Source: Streptomyces sp. TN58
Lineage (GTDB): Bacteria; Actinomycetota; Actinomycetes; Streptomycetales; Streptomycetaceae
Assembly (NCBI RefSeq): GCF_001941845.1
Contig: NZ_CP018870.1
Coordinates: forward strand, 4,408,001 to 4,472,000
DNA: 64,000 nucleotides
Reading direction: 5' to 3'
Position numbers and translations under genes: made by a program. The notes under the pieces are model-generated. The model was not told where the DNA came from. It saw only the letters and a program-made list of their open reading frames with translations, and ran no database searches. Position 1 is the first letter of the stretch; every line of letters starts with the position of its first letter. Positions 34,012-42,718 of this stretch are shown one piece after another.

Positions 34012-36621
34012 ATGTCGAAGCCGGAGCACACCGAGTCACCTGCCGGGGCGCCTGCGGCGAAGCTTGACGATGGCGCCCCCGCCGGAGCGCCCGCGGCGAA
34101 GCCCGCCGATGTTTCCGTGCCCGCGGCAAGGGCCGCCGCCGACACGGAGCCTGACGGTGACGCGAAGCCCGCGGCTTCGAAGCCGCGCTTGAGCAAGGGC
34201 GCGGCCGCGGCAAAGCCGTCCGCGGACACCGAGCCTGACGGGCCGAAGGCCGCTGCGGCGGCGTCGCCCGCGGCGGAGCCTGACGCAGACGCGAAGCCCG
34301 CGGCCGCCAAGCCGAGCGAGGGCAAGGGCGCGGCAGCGGCGGACGACGACGCGAAGTCCGAAGACGCTCCGGTTTCCGCCGAGGCGGAGTCCGACGAGCC
34401 GAAGCCCGCCCCCGCGGCTGCGAAGGCGCGCCTGGGCAAGACCGCGCCGGAGAAGGCCTCCGCGCCCGCCGCGGAGCCTGCGGACACCAAGCCCGCGGAC
34501 ACTGCGGTGGCGAAGCCCGCCGCCGCGAAGCCTGAGGACGCCAAGCCTGAGGACGCCAAGCCCGCCGATGCCAAGCCCGCGGCGGCGAAGCCGGCTGCTT
34601 CCAAGGCGGCCCTGGGAGCGACCGGCGGGAATCCCGTCGTCGAGAAGGCCGACGCCATGGCCGCCGCCGTGAAGGCCGCCGCCGCCAAGGCGGCCGGGGG
34701 TGCGCAGGACGAAGGCCGGCTGCTGGCCGGCCGGTACCGGCTGAACTCGGTGCTCGGCAAGGGCGGTATGGGCACCGTCTGGCGGGCCCAGGACGAGACC
34801 CTGGGCCGCACCGTCGCCGTCAAGGAACTCCGCTTCAGCAGCGGCGTCGACGAGGACGAGAAGCGCCGCCTCATCACCCGCACCCTCCGCGAGGCGAAGG
34901 CCATCGCCCGGATCCGCAGCGGCGGCGCCGTCACCGTCTACGACGTCGTCGACGAGGACGCCCGCCCGTGGATCGTCATGGAGCTCATCGAGGGACCCTC
35001 GCTCGCCGAGTTCATCCGGGAGAACGGCCCCCTCACCCCGCACCGCGCCGCCGAGGTCGGCCTCGCCGTGCTCGACGTCCTGCGCGCCGCGCACGGCCAG
35101 GGCATCCTGCACCGCGACGTCAAGCCCTCCAACGTGCTCATCGCCGGCAGCGGCCGTGTCGTCCTCACCGACTTCGGCATCGCACAGGTCGAGGGAGACC
35201 CCTCCGTCACCTCCACCGGCATGCTCGTCGGCGCCCCCTCCTACATCTCGCCCGAGCGGGCCCGCGGCCAGAAGCCCGGCCCGCCCGCCGACATGTGGTC
35301 CCTCGGCGGCCTCCTGTACGCCTCCGTCGAGGGCGTCCCCCCGTACGACAAGGGATCCGCGCTCGCCACGCTCACCGCGGTGATGACCGAGCCGGTGGAC
35401 CCGCCGAAGAACGCCGGCCCGCTCACCGAGGTCATCTACGGCCTGCTCGCCAAGGATCCGGCCCGACGCCTCGACGAGGAGCGCGCCCGGGCGATGCTCA
35501 CCGCCGTCCTCGCCGCGCCCGAACCGCCGCCGGCCCCGGTGCCCGCCGTCGCCGAGGAGACCCGGCAGATCTCGCTGGCGGACGCCCGGCAGGCCGCGGA
35601 GAAGGCCACCGCGGAGAAGGCCGCCGAGAAGGCGGCCAAGAAGGAACGGGAGCGCCAGGAGCGGGAGCAGCGCGAGCGCGCCCGCGCCGCGCTGAAGGCC
35701 GCACGCAAGGCACAGGCGGCCGCTGCGGCCACGACGGCGGCCTCGGCCGCGGAAGCCCCCAAGGGCCGCCCCGCGTCCGTCGTCGCGCCGCTCACGGACG
35801 TCATGCCGCGTCGCACCATCGCGCTGGCCCTCGTCGCCGTGGTCGCCGTGCTGGCGGTGGTCGGCTCGCTGATCGCCTGGGCGGTCAGCGGCGACGACAA
35901 GGACAAGCAGGACCAGGGCAAGGGCGGGACGCCCACCCCGGCCGCGTCCGCCCCGCAGACCGCCGGCGGCGGCACCGACCAGGGCTCCCCGAAGCCGTCG
36001 GGGAACACCGGCGAGACGGGCGGTACGGGTGACACGGGCGGCAACGCCGGTGCCGGCACCGGTACCGACGCGGGCGCCGGCGGCCAGGGCCAGGGCCAGC
36101 AGACCGCCGGCCAGGGGCAGGGGCAGGGACAGGGCGCCACGACCGGCGGGGCGGGCGGCGCGCTGCCCGCCGGATTCGCGCTGGTGACGGAGCCCGGCTT
36201 CCACTTCTCGATGGCGATGCCCGACGGCTTCAAGCGGACGGGCACCGCAGGCGACAACTCCGGCGGGATATTCAGCCGCGACGGCGGATTCCCGCGGATC
36301 CAGGTCGACTTCACCGACACGCCCGGCGACGACGCCGCCCTCGCCTGGGTCAAGCTGGCCCCCGCCGTGGGCGGCAGCAGCAAGGGCTACCGGCAGATCC
36401 GCATAGACAAGACGGAGTACCGGGGCTACCCGACCGTCGCGGACTGGGAGTTCGAGCGGGAGCAGAACGGCATGAAGGTCCGGGTCCTCAACCGCGGCTT
36501 CAAGATCGACGCCACCCACGGCTACGCCATCATGATCAGCTGCGCCGCCGACCAGTGGGACGGCCCCGAGTGCACCCAGATGCGCAACGTCGCCTTCGAG
36601 ACCTTCCGGCCTCTCGTCTGA
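34012..36621 (+). CDS. Membrane Ser/Thr protein kinase with long Ala/Pro/Lys-rich N-terminus
   Basis: Product of 869 aa, first of three kinase-family genes. The ATG at 34012 follows GAGGGGACGC. Residues 1 to about 235 are low complexity, built from AKPAAAKP- and DTEPDG-type repeats. The kinase domain starts near residue 238: GKGGMG loop at 249, ATP lysine K271 (VAVKEL), HRDVKPSN with catalytic D369, and DFG D387; all essential residues are present. A Lys/Glu/Ala-rich region, one transmembrane segment near residue 605 (ALALVAVVAVLAVVGSLIAW), a Gly/Gln/Thr-rich linker and an extracellular domain (FHFSMAMPDGFKRTG) follow. It lacks PASTA repeats. Confidence 0.93.
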   Translation: MSKPEHTESPAGAPAAKLDDGAPAGAPAAKPADVSVPAARAAADTEPDGDAKPAASKPRLSKGAAAAKPSADTEPDGPKAAAAASPAAEPDADAKPAAAKPSEGKGAAAADDDAKSEDAPVSAEAESDEPKPAPAAAKARLGKTAPEKASAPAAEPADTKPADTAVAKPAAAKPEDAKPEDAKPADAKPAAAKPAASKAALGATGGNPVVEKADAMAAAVKAAAAKAAGGAQDEGRLLAGRYRLNSVLGKGGMGTVWRAQDETLGRTVAVKELRFSSGVDEDEKRRLITRTLREAKAIARIRSGGAVTVYDVVDEDARPWIVMELIEGPSLAEFIRENGPLTPHRAAEVGLAVLDVLRAAHGQGILHRDVKPSNVLIAGSGRVVLTDFGIAQVEGDPSVTSTGMLVGAPSYISPERARGQKPGPPADMWSLGGLLYASVEGVPPYDKGSALATLTAVMTEPVDPPKNAGPLTEVIYGLLAKDPARRLDEERARAMLTAVLAAPEPPPAPVPAVAEETRQISLADARQAAEKATAEKAAEKAAKKERERQEREQRERARAALKAARKAQAAAAATTAASAAEAPKGRPASVVAPLTDVMPRRTIALALVAVVAVLAVVGSLIAWAVSGDDKDKQDQGKGGTPTPAASAPQTAGGGTDQGSPKPSGNTGETGGTGDTGGNAGAGTGTDAGAGGQGQGQQTAGQGQGQGQGATTGGAGGALPAGFALVTEPGFHFSMAMPDGFKRTGTAGDNSGGIFSRDGGFPRIQVDFTDTPGDDAALAWVKLAPAVGGSSKGYRQIRIDKTEYRGYPTVADWEFEREQNGMKVRVLNRGFKIDATHGYAIMISCAADQWDGPECTQMRNVAFETFRPLV

Positions 36622-36699
36622 CCCCGGGACGCAGGCGCCCCCGTCGACGTATCGTGTCAACGGGGCCCTGGGGGGCCTGCCGCACTCGGGGGAGGCGAT

Positions 36700-39192
36700 G
36701 TGGAGGAGTACGCGGGCCGGATCCTGGCCGGCCGCTACCGCCTGCCGCTGCCGCCGTCCGACGAGTACGAACTGGTCGAGACCCGGGCGTTCGACACACG
36801 CAGCGGACAGGAAGTCCTCGTACGGCAGGTCCCGTTGCCGGAGGTCGTGGACGCCGAGCTGGTGGACGGGCCCCTGGCCGTCCCGGCGGCACGCCGCGCT
36901 CCCGCCGACCTGCCGGCCGTGCGGCGCGCGATCGAGGCGGCACAGGCCGCCGCGTCGATTCCCGACCACCCCCGGCTCGACCAGGTCTTCGACGTGTTCG
37001 CCGAGGGCGAGTCCCTCTGGATAGTGAGCGAACTCGTCCCGGCCCGACCGCTGGCCGCACTGATCGCCGACGAACCCCTCAGCGCCTACCGGGCGGCTGA
37101 GGTCGCGTCGGACGTCCTCACCGCGCTGCGGGTGCTGCACGCGCACGGCTGGACCCACCGGAACATCACCGTCCGTACGGTGCTGGTGTGCGAGGACGGC
37201 CGGGTCGTGCTGACGGGCCTGGCGGCCGGCGCCGCGGAGGAGGCCCTCTGCGGGTACGACCCCGTCCCCCGTACCGACGACTCCGCTCCCGACGAGCGCT
37301 GGGACACGGCCCCCGCCCCGGCCCCGTTACCGGCTCCTGTCGCGGCCCCTCCGTCTCCGGCCTTCCCGACCCCCGCGGTTCCCCCGGACGGCGGGTACGC
37401 GCCGCTGGTGGCCCCCGGGTACGACACCGGGCCGCGGTACACCGACCACATCACCCCCGGCCGGCCGCCGGACGGGCCCGACACCCAGGCCGCCGCACGC
37501 GCCGGGGTCGTCGCCGCGTACCGGGCGGGGGCGCGGGCGGCGGCCGCCCGGGTCACCGAGCAGCGCAAGGCGGAAGCCGTCGGCGGGAGCGGTGCCGTTG
37601 CCGCGATCGAGGCGGGCCCGGGGTCCGACTCCGCGCCCGCGCGCGGGTCCGGGGGACCGGCCCTGCCGCAGGGCTACGCGTATCCGTACGGCGGCGGACC
37701 GGAGACCCGGTCGGGCGGCGGTGCCTGGCACGGCGCGACCCCGCGCACGCAGGCCCTGCCGGAGCCGGAGCGGGCGCCGGAGCGCGCGTCCGAGCCCGAG
37801 CCGCCGTACGAGTACGAGCCGCGGCCTGAGCCCGCACCCGGACCGCGGCCCGGGCCCGTACCCCCGCCGAGGCCCGAGCCGGCCCCGCTCGCGCTGCCGC
37901 AGGGCTACCGCCAGGCCGAGCCTTCGGGAGGCCCGCGGCCTGGCGGTCCCGTCCCGTCCCCGACCCCCGAACCGGCCCCGCGGCGCCCCGCGCGGGCGTC
38001 GGCCGCCTGGACCGGGCTGGATGCCGAGCGGGCCCGGCACACGCGTATGGCCGTCGTCGGCGCGGTCACCGAGCGGTGGGCCCCCGAACAGGCCGGACCC
38101 GTGCACGGACACTGGCAGCTGGCGGCTCCCGTCGGGCCCGCCACCGACCTCTGGGCGCTCGGCGCGCTGCTCTACCGCGCCGTGCAGGGGCACGCCCCGT
38201 ACCCGGAGGACAGTGTCGCCGAACTCGTCGAGATGGTCTGCGCCGAGCCCCCCGCCTTCGCCGAGGAATGCGGCGCGCTCCGCCCCGTCGTGGAGTCCCT
38301 GCTGCGCCAGGACCCCACCGAGCGGCCCGACTTCGAGGAGCTGCGCGGCTGGCTCCGCTCGCTCGTCCGGTCCGCTCCCGAGCCGGACGCCGGACTCGGC
38401 GTGCTCCCGATGCCGGACGCGGACCCCGGACGGCTGCCGGTGGTACGCCGCCGCGGCGAGGTCCACGGGCGCCACCGCAACCCCGCGGCCGCCCGCGGGC
38501 CGCGGACCCTCGGCCGGACCCTGCTCGCCGGCATCCTGGTCCTCCTCGCCGGGGCCGTCGCGTACGCGATGCTCTTCATGCCCCGGGCCGGCGCACCGCA
38601 GGAGCAGGACGGCCTCGGGGAGGCCACCGCGCACACCTCGGCGCAGCCGAACCCCTCCCGGGTTCCCTCCACGACGCCCGAGTCCAGGTCGGCGCCGCAG
38701 ACGACCGGGCCCGCGGCCTCCCCGGCCGCGCCCGCTCCCGCGCCGCCCGGCTACACCACCCAGCAGGACCCGGAGCACTTCGAGATCGCCGTCCCCGAGG
38801 GCTGGGAGCGCCGCGGGATCAACGAGGCGGGCCAGGTGCGGTACACCGACGGCGCGTTCGTGCTGACCGTGGTCCCGGGACGGGACAAGGTCGAGGGCAA
38901 CCCCGACCCGGCGGCGTACCAGAAGGACAAGGAGCCGGAGCTGACGCCGTACCGGGCCTCCACGTGGGCGACCGTGGGGGACGTGAAGACCACGAGGGTG
39001 GGGCAGCAACTGCGGGCCACGGGACGGTACACGTGGATCGACGGCACCGGCCGCAACGTCTTCGCCCGCAACTTCGTCGTCGCGCTGGGCGGCAGCTACC
39101 ACGTCGTGCTGGTGACCGGTCCCGAGGACGAGCAGACCAAGGTCACCGAAGTCTTCGAGAAGGCCACGGCGAGTTACAAGGCGGGCGGATGA
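36700..39192 (+). CDS. Pseudokinase: degenerate membrane Ser/Thr kinase with large Pro-rich insert
   Basis: An 830-aa product starting at GTG 36700. The N-lobe is recognisable (AGRILAGRYRLPLP) but catalytic residues are gone: the ATP lysine is R42 (EVLVRQVPL), HRD is HRN with N155 (WTHRNITVRTVLV), and DFG is T172-G-L. Between this and the late C-lobe (ATDLWALGALLYRAVQGHAPY, near residue 480) lies an insert of about 290 residues rich in Pro, Ala and Arg. Then come a transmembrane segment (LLAGILVLLAGAVAYAMLF) and an extracellular domain (HFEIAVPEGWERRGI). The frame is open and codon bias normal, so this is not simple decay. It lies 78 nt after the first kinase gene. Confidence 0.88.
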   Translation: MEEYAGRILAGRYRLPLPPSDEYELVETRAFDTRSGQEVLVRQVPLPEVVDAELVDGPLAVPAARRAPADLPAVRRAIEAAQAAASIPDHPRLDQVFDVFAEGESLWIVSELVPARPLAALIADEPLSAYRAAEVASDVLTALRVLHAHGWTHRNITVRTVLVCEDGRVVLTGLAAGAAEEALCGYDPVPRTDDSAPDERWDTAPAPAPLPAPVAAPPSPAFPTPAVPPDGGYAPLVAPGYDTGPRYTDHITPGRPPDGPDTQAAARAGVVAAYRAGARAAAARVTEQRKAEAVGGSGAVAAIEAGPGSDSAPARGSGGPALPQGYAYPYGGGPETRSGGGAWHGATPRTQALPEPERAPERASEPEPPYEYEPRPEPAPGPRPGPVPPPRPEPAPLALPQGYRQAEPSGGPRPGGPVPSPTPEPAPRRPARASAAWTGLDAERARHTRMAVVGAVTERWAPEQAGPVHGHWQLAAPVGPATDLWALGALLYRAVQGHAPYPEDSVAELVEMVCAEPPAFAEECGALRPVVESLLRQDPTERPDFEELRGWLRSLVRSAPEPDAGLGVLPMPDADPGRLPVVRRRGEVHGRHRNPAAARGPRTLGRTLLAGILVLLAGAVAYAMLFMPRAGAPQEQDGLGEATAHTSAQPNPSRVPSTTPESRSAPQTTGPAASPAAPAPAPPGYTTQQDPEHFEIAVPEGWERRGINEAGQVRYTDGAFVLTVVPGRDKVEGNPDPAAYQKDKEPELTPYRASTWATVGDVKTTRVGQQLRATGRYTWIDGTGRNVFARNFVVALGGSYHVVLVTGPEDEQTKVTEVFEKATASYKAGG

Positions 39193-39197
39193 GCGGA

Positions 39198-39216
39198 TAC
39201 TGACGACCGATCAGTA
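39198..39216. promoter_or_regulatory. Inverted repeat TACTGA-N7-TCAGTA upstream of the third kinase gene
   Basis: TACTGA (39198-39203) and TCAGTA (39211-39216) are perfect 6-bp inverted arms separated by CGACCGA, 100 bp before the kinase gene. Downstream, TTCCGA-18 bp-TAATCT is a possible promoter near 39256-39285. Operator role is inferred only. Confidence 0.4.
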
Positions 39217-39317
39217 CGGCGATTGCGTCACAGTGCCGTCTTTCGGCGCCCGGGCGGTTCCGACAGCCCCCGTGGGCTCCGTAATCTGGCCTGAAGTGCA
39301 GAGAGCGGCGGGAATTC

Positions 39318-40973
39318 GTGGAACAGCAGACTGGTGGGGGCGCCGTGCTGGCGGGCCGGTACAGGCTCGTCGAGCCGATCGGCCGTGGCGGTATGGGAAA
39401 GGTGTGGCGCGCGCATGACGAGCTGCTCCACAGGACCGTCGCGGTCAAGGAACTGACGGCGGGTCTGTACGTCGCCCAGGCCGACCGGGACGTCATGCAC
39501 GCCCGGACGCAGAAGGAGGCGCGGGCCGCCGCCCGGATCCAGCACCCGGCGGTGGTCACCGTCCACGACGTACTGGAGCACGACGACCGGCCGTGGATCG
39601 TCATGGAGTACATCGACGGCCCCTCCCTGGCGGACGCCGCCAAGGCGGCCGGACGGATCGAGCCGCGCGAGGCGGCCCGGATCGGGCTGCACGTGCTGGG
39701 CGCCCTGCGCGCCGCGCACGCGGTCGGCGTGCTGCACCGGGACGTGAAGCCGGGCAACGTGCTGCTCGCCAAGGACGGCCGGGTGCTGCTCACGGACTTC
39801 GGGATCGCCGCGATCGAGGGCGACTCGTCCATCACGCGCACCGGCGAGATCGTGGGCTCGATCGACTACCTGGCGCCCGAGCGGGTCACCGGCGGCATCC
39901 CCGACCCGTCCTCGGACCTGTGGTCGCTGGGAGCCACCCTCTACACCGCGGTGGAGGCGCGCTCCCCGTTCCGCCGTACCTCGCCCATCTCCAGCCTGCA
40001 GGCCGTGGTGAACGACGAGCCGCCGGCGCCGCGGCAGGCCGGGGCGCTGGGCCCGGTGATCACGTCCCTGCTGCGCAAGAACCCGAAGGAGCGGCCCTCG
40101 GCGGAGGAGGCCGAGCGGATGCTGCTGGAGGCGATGGAGGGCCGCGAGCCCAAGGCGGCGCACGCCTACGTCCCCACGCGGGCGGTCACCTCCGAGGAGC
40201 TCGCACCGGCGCAGCAGGACGGGCCCGGGGAGCCGGCGCCGCATGAGGATGTCGCGCGGACGGCACCGCTGCCGGAGCCGGCGGCGTCGGGGGCGGCGTC
40301 GGGGGCGGGGTCCGCGCCGGTGCCCGCCGACCGGGACGGCGGCTGGGTCAGGCGCGCCGCGGTGGTGGCCCTGGTGGCGGCGCTGCTCGGCGGTGGCGGG
40401 GTGTTCGGAATCCTCAAGTACACCGGGGACGGCGGCAAGGACGGCGGCTCGGACAAGGTGGCGAGCGCCCCGGACGGCCAGAGCGGGGACGACGCCAAGC
40501 CGCGGCCGGCGCCGCCGGCCGGCTACACCAGGGTCACCGATCCGCTCGCCGGGTTCACGCTCTTCGTCCCGGAGGGCTGGACGCGCAAGGCGAACGGCGA
40601 CCAGATCGACTACACCCCGGACGACGGCAGGCACTTCATCCGTATCGCCGCCGACCCCACCCCGGACTACCGGGATCCCTACGCGCACCTGCTGGACCTG
40701 GAGAAGCAGGTGGCCAAGCGCACCGACTACAAGAAGGTGTGGCTGAACCAGAACACCTTCCGGGACAGCACGCGGGCCGCGCTCTGGGAGTTCACGTGGA
40801 CGGAGAAGCAGAACCACCCGGGCCCGCGCCGGGCCAAGGAGCAGATGTACATCGCCCCGGACGGCACGGAGTACGCGATCTACATGTCGGGCCCGGTCGC
40901 CGACTGGGCGACGACGGAGCAGCAGTTCGACATCGTGCTCAGCGGCTGGGAGCCGCCCGCGCAGAAGTCCTGA
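39318..40973 (+). CDS. Membrane Ser/Thr protein kinase
   Basis: Product of 551 aa with GTG start. It is a complete kinase: GRGGMGKVWRAHD loop, ATP lysine in VAVKEL, HRDVKPGN (H140, D142), LTDFGIAAIEGD and APERVTGG. The juxtamembrane part is Ala/Pro-rich. A transmembrane segment (AAVVALVAALLGGGGVFGIL) precedes an extracellular domain opening with GYTRVTDPLAGFTLFVPEGW, clearly related to those of the two upstream genes. In S. coelicolor a kinase cluster at this position (pkaH/pkaI/pkaD region) has been linked to sporulation and spore-wall synthesis; correspondence gene by gene was not established here. Confidence 0.93.
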   Translation: MEQQTGGGAVLAGRYRLVEPIGRGGMGKVWRAHDELLHRTVAVKELTAGLYVAQADRDVMHARTQKEARAAARIQHPAVVTVHDVLEHDDRPWIVMEYIDGPSLADAAKAAGRIEPREAARIGLHVLGALRAAHAVGVLHRDVKPGNVLLAKDGRVLLTDFGIAAIEGDSSITRTGEIVGSIDYLAPERVTGGIPDPSSDLWSLGATLYTAVEARSPFRRTSPISSLQAVVNDEPPAPRQAGALGPVITSLLRKNPKERPSAEEAERMLLEAMEGREPKAAHAYVPTRAVTSEELAPAQQDGPGEPAPHEDVARTAPLPEPAASGAASGAGSAPVPADRDGGWVRRAAVVALVAALLGGGGVFGILKYTGDGGKDGGSDKVASAPDGQSGDDAKPRPAPPAGYTRVTDPLAGFTLFVPEGWTRKANGDQIDYTPDDGRHFIRIAADPTPDYRDPYAHLLDLEKQVAKRTDYKKVWLNQNTFRDSTRAALWEFTWTEKQNHPGPRRAKEQMYIAPDGTEYAIYMSGPVADWATTEQQFDIVLSGWEPPAQKS

Positions 40974-41076
40974 CCGGCACCGACCGGGGCATCCTGCCAG
41001 TGATCGCTGGCGGAAAAGCCAAATTTCGGTTACCGGCGGGTACCCAAAGGCTGCCCGGCGCAATACGCTCACCGGC

Positions 41077-42708
41077 ATGACGGACTCGCAGGCCTCCGAC
41101 GCCCCCCTCCGCACCGCACCGCGGCCCACCAACCCGGTCGCCCCGGCCCCGGCCGGCGCCCGCACCGCCGCCGACGTGGTGACCCCCGACCTGGTCGCCC
41201 GGCTGACCCGCGGAGTGATCGGCTCCGGCCGCACCGCCAACCACACCCCCTTCACCGGGGACCGGCTGGCGGAGCTCCCGGAGGCCACCCCCGAGGACGT
41301 CGCCGAGGCCTTCGACCGGGCCCGCGCCGCGCAGCCCGCCTGGGCCGCCGTCCCCGTACGCAAGCGGGCCGCCGTCCTGCTCCGCTTCCACGACCTGGTC
41401 CTGGCCCGGCAGGCCGAGGTCCTGGACCTGATCCAGCTGGAGACCGGCAAGGCCCGCCTGCACGCCCACGAGGAGGTCCAGGCCGTCGCCGTCTCGGCCC
41501 GCCACTACGGCCGCAGGGCGCCCTGGTACCTGCGCCCCAAGGGCCACACGGGTGCCATGCCCACCCTCACCAAGGTGACCGAGCTGCGCCAGCCGCGCGG
41601 GGTCGTCGGCCAGATCGCCCCCTGGAACTACCCCCTCGAACTGTCCGTCGGCGACGCCCTCCCGGCCTTCGCCGCCGGCAACGCCCTCGTGATGAAGCCC
41701 GACACCGAGACCGCGCTGACCGCCCTGTGGGCCCGCGACCTGCTGATCGAGGCCGGGCTGCCCGCCGAGGTCTTCCAGATCGTCCTCGGCGAGGGCCCCG
41801 TCGTCGGCCCCGAGGTGGTCCGCCACGCCGACTACGTCTCCTTCACCGGCTCCACCCGCACCGGCCGCGAGGTGGCCCGCGGCGCGGCCGACCGCCTCGT
41901 CGGGGTCTCCCTCGAACTCGGCGGCAAGAACGCCATGCTCGTCCTGCACGACGCCGACATCGAGAAGGCCGCCGCGGGAGCCGTCCGCGCCTGCTTCTCC
42001 TCCGCCGGGCAGCTGTGCATCTCCATAGAGCGGCTCTACGTCCACGCCTCGATCGCCGACGCGTTCGTCGAGCGCTTCGCCGCCCGCACGAAGGCCATGC
42101 GGCTCGGCGCTTCCCTCGCCTACGGGGCCGACATGGGATCGCTGGTCGGCGAACGCCAGCTGGAGACCGTCACCCGGCACGTGGACGAGGCCGTCGCCAA
42201 GGGCGCCACCCTCGTCGCCGGCGGCACCGCCCGCCCCGACATCGGCCCGCTGTTCTACGAGCCCACCATCCTCGACGGCGTCGAGGCGCCGATGGCGGTC
42301 TGCGGGGAGGAGACCTTCGGCCCGGTCGTCTCGATCTACCGCTTCACCGACGAGGAGCAGGCGATCGCGGAGGCCAACGCCACCGCCTACGGCCTCAACT
42401 CCAGCGTGTGGACCAAGGACGCCCGCCGCGGCCACCGGGTCGCCGCCCGCCTGCGCACCGGCACCGTCAACATCAACGAGGGCTACGCCCCCGCCTACGG
42501 CAGCGCCCAGGCGCCCATGGGCGGCATGAAGGACTCCGGCCTCGGCCGCCGCCACGGCTCCGAGGGCATCCTCAAGTACACCGAGGCCCAGACCGTCGCC
42601 CACCAGCGGCTGGTCCCGATGGCGCCCTCGCTGGGCATGGACGACGAGACGTACGCGGCGTTCATGACCCGCAGCCTGAAGATCATGAAGGCTCTCCGAC
42701 TGCGCTGA
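41077..42708 (+). CDS. gabD2: Succinate-semialdehyde dehydrogenase (NADP+)
   Basis: A 543-aa aldehyde dehydrogenase of the GabD2 type, which oxidises succinate semialdehyde to succinate. NAD(P) region QIAPWNYPLELSVGDALPA, catalytic E280 in LELGGKNAM and nucleophile C314 in SSAGQLCIS. The extended N-terminus (about 30 residues) and MGGMKDSGLGRRHG end are typical. It is 10 nt upstream of the GMC oxidoreductase gene, so the two are likely co-transcribed. The same gene pair occurs in other Streptomyces. Confidence 0.9.
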   Translation: MTDSQASDAPLRTAPRPTNPVAPAPAGARTAADVVTPDLVARLTRGVIGSGRTANHTPFTGDRLAELPEATPEDVAEAFDRARAAQPAWAAVPVRKRAAVLLRFHDLVLARQAEVLDLIQLETGKARLHAHEEVQAVAVSARHYGRRAPWYLRPKGHTGAMPTLTKVTELRQPRGVVGQIAPWNYPLELSVGDALPAFAAGNALVMKPDTETALTALWARDLLIEAGLPAEVFQIVLGEGPVVGPEVVRHADYVSFTGSTRTGREVARGAADRLVGVSLELGGKNAMLVLHDADIEKAAAGAVRACFSSAGQLCISIERLYVHASIADAFVERFAARTKAMRLGASLAYGADMGSLVGERQLETVTRHVDEAVAKGATLVAGGTARPDIGPLFYEPTILDGVEAPMAVCGEETFGPVVSIYRFTDEEQAIAEANATAYGLNSSVWTKDARRGHRVAARLRTGTVNINEGYAPAYGSAQAPMGGMKDSGLGRRHGSEGILKYTEAQTVAHQRLVPMAPSLGMDDETYAAFMTRSLKIMKALRLR

Positions 42709-42718
42709 GGAGGTACCC

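Noticed and set aside
34036..37158. 1040-codon minus-strand frame opposite the kinase genes
   Set aside because: Composition (Arg/Gly/Val/Leu runs) mirrors the GC3 bias of the plus-strand kinases; no ribosome site or motif.
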